A stretch of DNA of 64,000 bases from assembly GCA_038503075.1 (NCBI GenBank), contig JBCAML010000021.1:806001-870000 (forward strand). The letters are read 5' to 3'. Shown here one piece after another: positions 46,056 through 56,740 of the stretch. Under the pieces are notes generated by a model that saw nothing but the letters and a program-made list of their open reading frames with translations, had not been told where the DNA came from and did no database searches. The DNA comes from Gyromitra esculenta (Eukaryota; Ascomycota; Pezizomycetes; Pezizales; Discinaceae). Position numbers and translations under genes: made by a program. The number at the start of each line of letters is the position of its first letter. The stretch's first letter is position 1.

Positions 46056-46879
46056 TTTCATGGATAGATGTTTTGTTGGTCGGTTAGGTGTGTAGGTTTA
46101 TGGTTGTCGAGCGTTGGTAATCCCTATGTTTCTTTTGGTTTTCACACGGTTCGGTTCATTGTTAAGCCCTTCAGTATCCCTGAAGGTGGGCAGTGCTACT
46201 TAACGAGGAACTAACACGTTTGAATAGTGCGAGGTTTAAACATGTTCTACGTGAGGTCTTATCTCAAGGCGAGATAAGTGTAGCGAGAGTAAGCAGCGAC
46301 AGCGAGGGTTCTGAGGTAGAACCAAGATTGTATTTCAGCGATTACAGAAGAAGGTAAACAAGAATGTTGCTTAAGGAGAGAAAAGAAAGAGAACAACAAG
46401 CGACTGAAACCCATCCCTTAAATACCCCGCTTTTCCCATACTTTGACTCATAACCAAAACATAGTTTCACAACAAAGACATTATATGAGAAGAATAACCA
46501 GTGGCAACCAATAACCCCATCCTAACCCATTACCCAATTCTATCCGTGAAAGGTTTCCATTTACAATGAGTCACGCATTTGTCAGCAAAGAAGTTAGATT
46601 ATGGGTACATAAGCGAAGGGTATTCCCCTCTTGTTGTACTTTTCTTTCTTCTTTCTTCAAGCAACGTCTTCTATTGTTTACTCTTGTTTTTCACAATACA
46701 AACCTTGGTTACACCTCGCTGCCTTTTGTTGTCACCGTCTTCAAGTCCCCTTTACTTTAGAAACTATTAGAGCCTGTGGAATCTTTGCACATACTCTTGT
46801 TGTTAGTTTTTCATCGTTAGTAGCACTGCTTATCTCGGGAGATACCCAAGAGCTTGACGAAATCCTCACTCCTTGAAAG
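46056..46879 (+). repeat. Solo LTR-2 (plus), split by an LTR-1
   Basis: The LTR parts are about 46056-46141 and 46552-46879. The flanks read ATTGT on both sides if the ends are trimmed by one base, or AATTG/GATTG otherwise. The TATA-like box and AAGCAACGTC lie in the right half. Confidence 0.85.
46142..46551 (-). repeat. Solo LTR-1 nested in LTR-2
   Basis: A 410-bp LTR-1 with perfect TSD GGTTT (46137-46141 and 46552-46556). Its end reads TCACACGG where others read TCTCACGG. Confidence 0.9.
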
Positions 46880-47043
46880 ATTGTTATCAAAAGCTTCTCA
46901 GAGATTTCCTGTGTGGTAAGAAGTACAGGTCTTACACTTGTGTTGGATCTGGGTCAAAAAACTGTTCCAATTGCAATGCAAGACTCCTAGATTCTGAGAA
47001 TAATGGATGGTGTTGTAAGAAAGGAAAATATTGCCTGCCTTAG

Positions 47044-47451
47044 TCTCACGGTTGAGTTCCTAGTTAAGCCCTTCAGTATCCCTGAAGGTGAGCAGTGCTA
47101 CTTAAGCGAGGTACTAACACGTTCAAGGAGTGCAGAGTGTCTACAAGTTCTACGGTGGGTGTACTTCAAGGCGAAGTATCGACGATGGTCACAGTGACAG
47201 CGAAGGTTCTAAGGCAGAACCGAGATAGTATTAAAGTAATACAGGTAGAAGTAAACGAGAATGTTGCTTTAGAGAAGAAGAAGAGAAAAGACAAGAACGA
47301 CCAAAATCCTTCCCTTAAATACCCCGCTTTTCCGTAACACAACCGACCTTCCGGCAACAACCAAAACACAAAGACATTGTACCCAATAACCAAAATCCGT
47401 CCCCACAATTCAACATAGTCCTAACCTACTTCCTCGCTTTGATCCGTGAAA
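47044..47451 (-). repeat. Solo LTR-1 in the Helitron
   Basis: A 408-bp LTR-1. The flanks are CTTAG (left) and CTCAG (right), a TSD with one substitution. Removing the insert joins the zinc-finger block to the next Helitron segment in frame. Confidence 0.9.
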
Positions 47452-48249
47452 CTCAGTTGCCATCCTATACACCTGTGATGTTAGAAGAGTTTCAACTTGC
47501 ACAACCAAATTCTAGTGTTATTTCACGAAAACTAAACAACCTGTTTAGTTTTTCTATTCTTGGAGTCACTGGTGGCTTTCGACATCTTCCGGCTCCATCT
47601 AATGTGTCAATTATGGGACAAGTATATTATCAACTTCTAGATGTTGCTAAAGGTCAACATTTGGTACAATAGTTTTTGTATGACGAATATGCACGAACGA
47701 CACAAGCCCAAAATCAGGATGTTCCTCTTACTATTGTTGATTCTTTCAAAATCTATTGCAAGAGGTTAATCCATTTGTCCATCATCTTCGCAATGCCTTT
47801 ATTTCAACGACTACCGAATCTTTTGCTTTAGAACTCTTTACTCCTACAGCCAATGGCGAAATTGCGGCAATTATCCATGTGAATAATATCCAAAACGTTA
47901 TCCCTCGAAGTATATTATTTTTCCAAAATGGTCTAGATTGTCATCAAGCTATCAGTATTTTAAGTCCTCTCTAAGAGCCATTACAATACCCCCTTTTTTT
48001 CCCTCATGGAACTCTAGGATGGAGTCAAGAAAGTCAATTTAGTCAAATCCGATGGTATTGAGCAAGATTAACAACTGAAGAAAGGTTTTTGCAATTTGGT
48101 CGGTTGTGTGGTGAATACCTGGTGGATATGTATTCTCAGGTAGAAGATAAAAGGCTCAATTAAATTGGAAAGGGTAGAGAAAAATAGCAAATCAAAATCA
48201 AAATGAAGAGTCACCAGAGTCAGAGGAAGGATATCAACAAGGAACAACA

Positions 48250-48658
48250 TTTCACGGATTAACTAGACTGATGGGTTAGGGTTCGGGTACTAAAGGTTGT
48301 AACGGGTGATGGGTTTCATAATGTTTTTGTTGTTCGGTTGGGTTTTGGTAATGAGTCCTGGGATGACAAAGCGGGGTATTTAAAGGAAAGATTTTGGTCG
48401 CTTTGTATTCTTTCTCTTCTTTCTTTAAGCAACGTTCTCGTTTCACTTCTTTTGTATCAAAGTTATAACCTCACTTCGATTCTACTTCAGAATCCTCGCT
48501 GTCGCTGTGAACCACCGCCGATACTTCGCCTTGAAGCATACCCATCGTAGGACCTGTAGAAAACCCTGCACTCTTCGAACGTGTTGATATCTCCCTTAAG
48601 TAGCACTGCTCACCTCCGGGGATACCGAAGGGCTTAAACAAGGGACTCAACCATGAGA
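48250..48658 (+). repeat. Solo LTR-1 (plus) in the Helitron
   Basis: A 409-bp LTR-1 with perfect TSD CAACA (48245-48249 and 48659-48663). Confidence 0.92.
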
Positions 48659-49161
48659 CAACATTACCTTATTCATTTTTAGGTTCAAGAGCATGGGCAT
48701 CAAATGAGGTGGCCAATTCACTTGCAATTTGTCTTTCAAAAGCAAAACCATCTTTTTTTATTACAGTTACAACAAATCCAAACTGGCTTGAAATCTAATC
48801 TGAACTTAGACCTGGACAATCAGCATCTGATATCCCTACAATTGTCTGTCGTGTATTTAAAGCAAAGTTGGAAAATGCTCTTTCAAAAATGAGAGCTCGA
48901 TTTGGCACCATTATTTACATGGTTCATGTTATTGAATTCCAAAAAAGTGGTTTACCTCATGCCTATATGGTTATAAAGGTGTGTAAAAAGTTTTTTATCT
49001 TGAAATACATACATAAACTTACATCTTTTTTGAAGGTCTATCCTGAAATTCCATTTGATATTATCGATTCAATCATTTCTGCAGAAGTTCCTTGCGATAA
49101 AAAAGATCCACATCTAAGGGAATTAGTTTTTCGATTCAATAGTCATCCTGAAACACATCTA

Positions 49162-50617
49162 CAGTCCCTATTCAGAAGTCTTCGTGATCGCTTAGTCAGC
49201 ACCTCCCCATCAAAATGCTTCCGAGCTCACTTCCAAGCGTCACAGTGAGTGAACTTGAATGCAAGCAAACTAAAATGGCGCTCCGGAAGCAAAAGCTCCT
49301 ATTCAATATCGCAGTAGAGGCGACCCCGAGAAAACCACTGTCGGCAAGCAAACAGCCTAAAACCACTCGCCGCCAAATGGGTCGCATGGAGAAGGGTCTA
49401 ATCATCGGGTTATTTTATTCAATTGGGGTAATTGCACCAGTTGCAAGCATAGTAGGGAGGCCATGGTCAACGGTAAAGAGCTTTCTTGAGCGCGCATCTC
49501 AGCGAGGACATAGAGATAATCTTCCACGCTCTGGAAGACCCGAAAAACTGAACCTCTGAGAAAAAAGCCAATTGATACGCGCTGCACGCAGCAATCGCAC
49601 AATCACGCGCCGAGAGTTACGCGACAGCAACTGTCCAACAGTTTCAATATCAACTGTGGATCGAATTCTAAGGGTTGAAGGGATCAAGAAATGGCGAGCT
49701 AGAAAGTGTCCACTTTTAAAGGATAAACATGCAGCTGCGAGATTGGCATGGGCTTTAGAAAGACGCACCTGGACTGCTGAGGATTTTGAAGGGGTGTTGT
49801 GGAGCGATGAATGCAGTGTGGAGAAATCGTCAGATCCCCGCCAAGTGTGGGTATTCTGTACACCTCCTGAGAAGTGGATTAAGGAATGCATCAATCCTTG
49901 GCCAAAAGGCAAAGGCTCTTCATTAATGGTCTGGGGCTGCTTTTGGGGCTGTAATTGAGGCACATTTGTGCCCCTAATTGTCAAATCTGTCGATAGAAAC
50001 GTCTATCTTTGGCTTCTCCAATACCTCCTTCTTCCAGTAATGCTCAGGATCCAATCTACTTTCGGCGATGCAGTATTTATGCAAGACAATGCACCAGTCC
50101 ATAAAGCCATTATTGTGATGGAGTGGCTTGAATCTACTGGTATTCAAGTTGACAAGCATCCTCCCTTTTCACCTGATCTAAACCCAATTGAGCATGTCTG
50201 GGTTGAGCTTAAAAAAAGGCTTCAAATTCAATACCCAAAAATCTCGGAAACACCTGGAGGTAAAGATGCAGTTAGGCAGAAGCTGGCAGAGATATTACCA
50301 CTAGTTTGGGACACTATTCCTGAAGAATTCTTTGAGAAGTTATGGAGGTCTATGCCCAGGAGAGTGGAAGCGGTTATTAAAGCTAAAGGATGGTATACCA
50401 AGTACTAGTTCAAAATTTCAGGCTTTTCTTATTATTTTTCTTATTTTCTTTATTTAACTTATAATCACTTCTCACTATTATCTATATTTTTAATTAGGAG
50501 GATGTAGCTAGCCTGGCGGTTGTGTAATTTGATTTTTTCTTCAAGCTCATTAACTTCACTTTTCTTGGTGAGGGAGGTGCTGACTAAGCGATCACGAAGA
50601 CTTCTGAATAGGGACTG
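49162..50617 (+). mobile_element. Tc1-like DNA transposon (1456 bp)
   Basis: Terminal inverted repeats of about 45 bp starting CAGTCCCTATTCAGAAGTC are flanked by TA (49160-49161 and 50618-50619). It encodes one transposase on the plus strand and is inserted in the Helitron. Both ends look nearly identical, so the element is not old, yet its transposase carries two stops. Confidence 0.94.
49215..50408 (+). pseudogene. Tc1-like DD34E transposase with two TGA stops
   Basis: A single frame of about 397 codons. The N-terminal helix-turn-helix region (residues 55-115) ends in a GHRDNLPRSGRP motif. A second DNA-binding helix region (TITRRELRDSN..VSISTVDRILR) follows. The catalytic residues are D in LWSDECSVE, D in FMQDNAPVHK, and E in SPDLNPIEHVW, with 34 residues between the last two, as in Tc1. 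TGA codons at 49557-49559 and 49956-49958 interrupt it; the first fits a CGA-to-TGA change. No frameshift is present. Confidence 0.9.
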
Positions 50618-51152
50618 TAAATTCTCAGAATAGCCGATACAACAAAAATGGAGAATGTGTTTGGGGTTTTCCTTTACCTTTACAAGAAACTGCACAATTA
50701 AACCGATATGACAGAGTACATTATCTTCCAAGAAAAGAAGAAGATCAATGGATTGTATCGTATATGCCTTTTCTTACTAAGCTTTTGGAATGTCATGTTA
50801 ATGTTGGTGTTTGCTTTACTGTTAACATTTTCATGTACCTTTACCAATATCTCTTCAAGAGTTCTGATCTAACTATGTTTTCATTACAATCTTCAGATCC
50901 AGAATTAGTGGACAAGATTGTAGACTATGTTAATGCTCACTATTTGTCAGCTTCTGAAGCAGCTTGGAGGATTCTTCAATATCATGTTAGTGATCGAACA
51001 CCTACAGTCAAACCTCTATCTATCCATCTACCCAACAAAAACTTTCACCCAAGGTACAGAAAAAACAACCAAGAATCAACTTCTTCAACTCTTTTACGAT
51101 ATTTTCCTTGACCTTTAGCTCAAAAGTTTCATACAATACTATATATCAATTA

Positions 51153-51890
51153 TGTAACGGATCTACAATACTGTTACCTACAGTGAAGCATAATAGTACC
51201 AGGCAAGCAGAGAAGTAGTAAGGATCAACATGAGTGGTGTAGCTACCACTTGTGAGAGGATACCTGCTACTCTGCTGTTTCGATGGAACGGAACCAGAGA
51301 GAATAGCATTAACTGACGAGCCAATGATATATCCCCGGTGATACCAAACACAGGAAGCTCCTGTGGTGGCGTTCCCAATCCATCTGTGTATGTACCAGCG
51401 GTCCAGAGCCATTGGTGCGGCAATAGGGAAACTATTAAGTGCAGGACACTTCACATGCAACAGTAGACTGATCAGTGCCAATTCCTGCATCCAACATAGG
51501 CATGGCATGCAGCTGGCGGATCCAGAAGGTCTAACTGGACAGAACAACTGAGGAATGCCTGAGAGTGCCGGAAGTGATCATTAGCTGAATCCTGAGGTGT
51601 CCCCGCCCGCAATAGCTTGGCATGTTCTCAGGGTCTCGACAGGCCCCCAGTAGAGTAGAACAGAAAGAGGACAGTGAGTCAGCAGCACTATAAAAATAGT
51701 GCATGACCCCGCCACTTGTTGCTCTTCTTCCCGGTCTCATCAGGCACAATACTACCGAGTAGAGCCCTTAAGATTATTGAGTACCTTGCACGAAAATACT
51801 CTTAACATCTCAACCTGATTTCTAGTATTTGCAACGGCCGTATTCCTATACCTATTCCCACTACAGAGAAGTAGGACTACCCCCGTTACA
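51153..51890 (+). repeat. LTR-3, 5' LTR of a third Gypsy element
   Basis: A 738-bp LTR with perfect inverted ends TGTAACGG/CCGTTACA and a CTATAAAAATAG promoter box at about 51690. The region downstream encodes a Gypsy gag. A second copy lies at 55052-56199. The 3' LTR and TSD partner are outside the window. Confidence 0.88.
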
Positions 51891-51902
51891 GTATAATCTT
51901 AA
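51768..51902 (+). promoter_or_regulatory. Self-priming pair of the LTR-3 element
   Basis: ATAATCTTAA (51893-51902) begins two bases after the LTR and is the exact complement of TTAAGATTAT inside the LTR (51768-51777), about 75 nt downstream of the TATA box. The arrangement matches that in LTR-1/LTR-2 elements. Confidence 0.6.
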
Positions 51903-51954
51903 AGCTTCAATCGCCTTGAGATTCCTTTTGACAAGTGCCGCCTCCCGTCATATG

Positions 51955-53389
51955 CCTGGGTCCTGGGTTTGGGAACTTCTATCCCTTACCTACTGTAGTA
52001 TCGCCAGGAAATCCCACCAGCCATCCCTCTCAGAAGAGGTTATTCCAGACTGGTTAGACGAAACCTACCTTATACAGGACTGTAGACCAGCACCATCGGT
52101 TCCAGAGTGCACCTATACCCCCTACACACCCTACAATACCTCCAAAAGCAAGCACATCATCTACACCAGCTATTGCAGCACCCCCTGAGGTCCTCGCTAT
52201 TACCTGGGAACCCAAGGAGCTTGCAGTTGGGCAAGATGATCTCTTGCCACTAATCAAAAACCCACGCTCTACCATTCAGAAGTACATCCCCAAAATTAAG
52301 CTACCATGGACAGACAGCACCACAGTTACTGTCCTAGAATTCTTTAATACAGTCCAAGATGCGCTGAAGGAATATGTAGACATAAACGTTCAAAAATCAT
52401 CCTCTATAATCAGCATTCTTGTGGAACGGCAGAAAGTGGAACAGTTTGTCTTGGGAGAGGCGATGAAATACCTGAACGAAGAAATACTAGGCTGCCAGAG
52501 AATCATCCAACAACTGTCAACAGAAAAAACTCAAGTTCTTGATGATCCAATGGACCTAGATATCCCAGAAGCAGTGTCTTTCCTCCCTAACTTCTTGCTC
52601 CAGATTCAGGAAGCAATTGATAACGGCCAGCTACACATTCAACCACCCCCACCACCACCAAAGAAGAAGAAAGGAAAACGCCGAGAGAGAGCTAACACTT
52701 TCTCCCCAGAAAAATTTCCTATAACTATTCAAGCTACACCTCCCCCCCAAGAGCTAATGACGCCAGCAAATCTGAGAGATACTACCGTCACTTCTCCTAG
52801 GAATTCAACTCCTCTCCCCACATCACTGCCGCCTCCTAGATTTGGTGAAGATCTAACAGCATTTGGAAGAGGCCCACCCACGCCAGGACCACTGCCATCA
52901 GGTCCCCCATGGGCTAATCCCCCACCAGGAAACAGTGGTGAGGCCTGTGGAAGTGGAAGGATAGGAAAAGAGGTAGATGGAGGAGGAGATGGATGAATAG
53001 GTGGCGGTAGCGGAGGAGGAGGAGGATTAGCTGGGAGAGGAGGAGGAGACCCGGCAGATGATAGTAGCAGTGGAAACTCAGGAGAAGGAGAAGGAGAGAA
53101 AAGGAAGTGGAGGAAATATTTTCGCAGGAAAGGACAGGAGCAGGAGGACAGAATGTTCAGACTTATTGAAGCACTGATGTCCGGCAGAACGACATCATCC
53201 TCCACCAACAGTGGCAGAGAACTGAAAGCACCTCAGCCCAGCAAGTTTAAAGGTGAAGCCAGTGATGTGGACCGATTCCTCCGTCAATGCAAAAATGTCT
53301 TCATCATTGAGGCATCCAGTTTCCAGCAAGAATCAATTAAAATCCGCTACACTGGTAACCTCCTAGAAGGCCAAGCAGCAGTCAACTGG
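51955..53389 (+). pseudogene. gag: Gag of the LTR-3 Gypsy element, interrupted
   Basis: A gag of a different Gypsy lineage. The N-terminal part (51955-52135, MPGSWVWELL) shifts frame near 52135. The main frame then runs through a coiled-coil-like region (52244-52600), proline- and glycine-rich sequence, a TGA at 52994-52996, and a basic segment (GEKRKWRKYFRRKG). It ends in the capsid start (PSKFKGEASDVDRFLRQCKNVF..IRYTGNLLEGQAAVNW). The frame is cut at 53390 by the A-rich tail of a LINE-like insertion. It may resume at the far right edge of the window, but that is inference. Confidence 0.8.
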
Positions 53390-55051
53390 TTTTTTTATTT
53401 TTATTTTGTTTAAATCATTTGATTGTTGTTTCTAGGTACAAAACCGCTTATGCAACACAAAGGTTATGAAGTCAAAAAACCTATCCCCACCAAATGAACA
53501 CCCTTATCTGCCTGGGTAACAAGAGAGAACACAAAGGAAAAGCGAACCAAGTACTTCCAACAGAACAAGACGATGTTCCTGCGATAAACAACTTAACGGT
53601 GCAGGGGAAATTGACAACAAATGCCTGTGAGAGTAAAGAGACTTGCAAACAGCCAAAAAACAATGAGAAACAATAGAAGAAGGTCCGCAGTAATGCCGCA
53701 ATGGAAGTAAAGAGCAGCCAGGAAAAAATTCCAATCAAAGTTTGTTGGGGTTGAACGAGTATAAATGAAGTGACCTAAAGGTCCATCAGGTCATCTGCTG
53801 GAGGGGGCGGTGAGGCCTTTGAAGGGCTTGATGGGCAGCTGTTCAGGTGTGACTCATGGGGTCCGTCGCAGTTAACACACTTGACAAGAGTGTGAGAGCA
53901 GGGGTGGCCTTTAGTTGAGAAAGAGAGTGTGGGGCAGCTATGGGCTGCAGTGGGATGAAGTCCAACGCACCAGTGGCAGCATGGTTGATTGGGGCATTTA
54001 TTTGTGTGGTGTCCGAATTTGTGGCATTGGGAACACTGGATAGAGGGTCCGAAACAGAGTTTGCGTTCGGATCTAACAGTGGTGGAGAAGGTGGATAAGC
54101 GAGTGCGATTGGCGATCTCATTAGCTTTGGGGCCAGAGAGTGTGATAACAATTGAGGAAACTGTTTTCCCTCTTCATTTTTCTGGTAAAGTAAGCCATCT
54201 GGGGGGAATGTCCATAATAAGGCCAGGGTTGAAATTGCAGAGTTCTTGCTGAATGGCAAGAGGCTCCATAGAAGTGGGAATACCATGTACAACGAGCTGA
54301 TGCAGTGGTTCGTCAAGGTGTAGGGAGCGAGCTCCTGGAATGATGTGGAGAAATTGGCCAACTGTTCTGTAATGAGTGTTGGCAAACATGTTGTTCATGA
54401 CCGTCAACAACACATTCTGGGAATGTGTGTCTATTGCCACAGACTGGATGGTGATGGAACCAATGGCAGAGTTAAGTTTATCTCTGAGTTCCGTGGGTGA
54501 CCCTTGAGAACGGGGAGAGCCGTCGCGTTTGACAATCAAATGACGAGCGTGCATGGTGGGAGATGTTGAGGGAGAGGGAGAAGAAATCTTAGGGGCAGGT
54601 GCGTTCGCAGCCTGTTTGGCCTTTGCTGGTTGGGGCTTTCTCTTGGGTTTGCTGGCGGCCACCTGGGCCCATTGCAAAGGCTTTGGGGCAGGAGGAGCGG
54701 GAATTGCAGCAGCAGGTGCAGGAGGAGGAGGAGCACTGAGCGGTGCAGGTGGTGCTGAGGGCGCTGCTTTCCCTATTGTGAGAAGGTGCATGTGCTCTTG
54801 CTTACTCAGAGTTGGTGACTCTGGAAACATATCAGGGAGAGGTGCTGGACTCTTAGCAGCCTCTTTCAGTCGGGTGACCTCGCTTTGTAGATGCTGGATC
54901 ATATTAAGGAGGGTCTCAAGGAGCGAGATTCTCTTCAAGCTCTTGGGTATCCCCCAAGATAAGCAGTGCTACTTGAACGAGAAAACTCGCAACGAAAGAG
55001 TGCGCGGAGATTCTACAGGCTCTACTATTGGTTCAAGTTCTGGTAACTTGA

Positions 55052-56199
55052 TGTAACGGATCTACAATACTGTTACCTGCAGTGAAGCATAATAGCACCG
55101 GACAAGCAGAGAGGTAGTAAGGATCAGCATGAGTGGTGTAGCTACCACATGTTAGAGGATACCTGCTACCCTGCTGTTCCGATGGAGTGGAACCAGCGAG
55201 AATAACATTTGCTGACGAGCCAATGATATATCTCCGGTGATACCAAACACAGGAAGCTCCTGTGGTGGCGTTTCCAATCCATCTGTTCACATACTAGCGG
55301 CCCAGAGCCACTGGTGCGGCAATAGGGAAACTATTAAGTGCAGGACACCTCACATGCAACAGTAGACTGATCAGCGCCAATTCCTACATCCAGCATAGGC
55401 ATGGGATGCAGCTGGCAGATCAAGAAGGTCTAACTGGACAGAACAACCGAAGAGTGTCGGAGAGCGCCGAAGTAATCATTAGCTGAATCCTGAGGTGTCC
55501 CGCTCGCAATATCTTGGCATGTTCTCAGGGTCTCGACGGGCCCCCAGCAGAGTAGAACAGAAAGAGGACGGCGAGTCAGCAGCACTATAAAGATAGTGCA
55601 TGACCCCGCCACCTGTTGCTCTTCTTCCCAATCTCATCAGACAGAATATCTCAAGGGGCGAGGTTTTATCTTCAAGCTCTCAGGTATCCCCTGAGATGAG
55701 CAGTGCTACTTGAAGGGAAAACTAAGCGACAAGAGTGTTTACGGGATTCCACAGGCTCTACGAAGTGTTCAAGTATAGAGGACTTGAGGTAAAAGACAGC
55801 GCGAGGTTATGAGGTATAACCGAGGTTTGTATTGTAAAATACAAGAGTGTACTATAGAAGACGTTGCTTAAGGAAAGAGAAGGAAAAGTACAACAAGAGG
55901 GGAAATCCCTTCGCTTATATACTCATAATCCACCTCTTTGATGACAAACGTATGACTCATTGTAAAGAAAACCAAGGAAAACGTATAGAACGATTAACAC
56001 AACAACGCAACAAAACACCTATAACGCTAACCGAACAACACAACAACCATCCATGAAAGAATACTACCGAGTAGAGCCCTTAAAATTATTGAGTATCTTG
56101 CACGAAATACTCTTATCATCTCAACCTGATTTAGTATTTGCAACGGCCGTATTCCTATACCTATTCCCACTACAGAGCAGTAGGACTGCCCCCGTTACA
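55052..56199 (+). repeat. Solo LTR-3, split by an LTR-2
   Basis: The parts are 55052-55648 and 56064-56199, with TSD CTTGA at 55047-55051 and 56200-56204. The joined length is about 733 bp against 738 bp for the copy at 51153. The self-priming block has one change (TTAAAATTAT). Confidence 0.92.
55649..56058 (-). repeat. Solo LTR-2 'Y' nested in LTR-3
   Basis: A 410-bp LTR-2 with perfect TSD GAATA (55644-55648 and 56059-56063). Confidence 0.93.
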
Positions 56200-56740
56200 C
56201 TTGAAGGTGGTGACAGCGAAGGATTACGAGATGTAACCAAGGATTGTATTGTAGGATACAATGAGTGAACAATAGAAGATGTTGCTTAAAGAAAGAAAGG
56301 AAAAGTACAACAGGAGGAAAGTCTCAAGGGGCGAGGTTTTCCTTCAAGCTCTCAGGTATCCCCCGAGATAAGCAGTGCTACTTGAAGAAATAACCAAGCG
56401 ACGAGAGTGTTTACGAGATTCCACAGGCTCTACGAAGTGGTCAAGTATAGGGGACTTGAGAACGGCGACAGCGTAGGTTTTATGAGGTAAAACCGAGTTT
56501 TGTATTGTGAAATACAAGAGTGTACGATAGAAGACGTTGCTTAAGGAAAGAAGAAGAAAAAGTACAACAAGAGGGGAAATCCCTTCGCTTATATACCACT
56601 TTTCAACTTGTTCGATGACAAAGACTTGACTGCAACGGAAACCTAAAGAAACACAAGGAACGACAATGTAACACAACACCCTTATACCCTTATACCCGAC
56701 GAACCAACGAAAACAGTTATCCATGAAAGTACCCCCTCCC

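Larger units (their letters stand above)
44053..51113 (+). pseudogene. Helitron Rep/helicase remnant (N-terminal part)
   Basis: Fragments of a Helitron transposase in order on the plus strand. The N-terminus starts MPQTKQTRSQ (44053-44757, in frame across the LTR). A zinc-finger block NCSNCNARLL..GWCCKKGKYCLP (46950-47040) follows. The Helitron-like N domain (LGVTGGFRHLPAPSNVSIMGQVYYQLL) leads to LQYPLFFPHGTLGW (47452-48249). The Rep region TTNPNWLEI..ELRPGQ and YMVHVIEFQKSGLPHAY occupies 48664-49160. After the Tc1 insertion come SYMPFLTKLLECHVNVGVCF and SASEAAWRILQYHVSDRTPTV (50620-51110). Stops (for example TAG after HLVQ) and insertions make it inactive. The SF1 helicase part is not in the window. 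Confidence 0.87.

Noticed and set aside
45606..46884. The two ATTGT-flanked LTR-2 copies as ends of one element
   Set aside because: They lie in opposite orientation with only about 45 bp of Helitron-like sequence between them; the shared TSD letters look coincidental.
53489..53738. ORFs between the LINE ORF1 stop and the A-rich tail, considered as an ORF2 remnant
   Set aside because: No RT or endonuclease motif is present in any frame; treated as 3' untranslated sequence.
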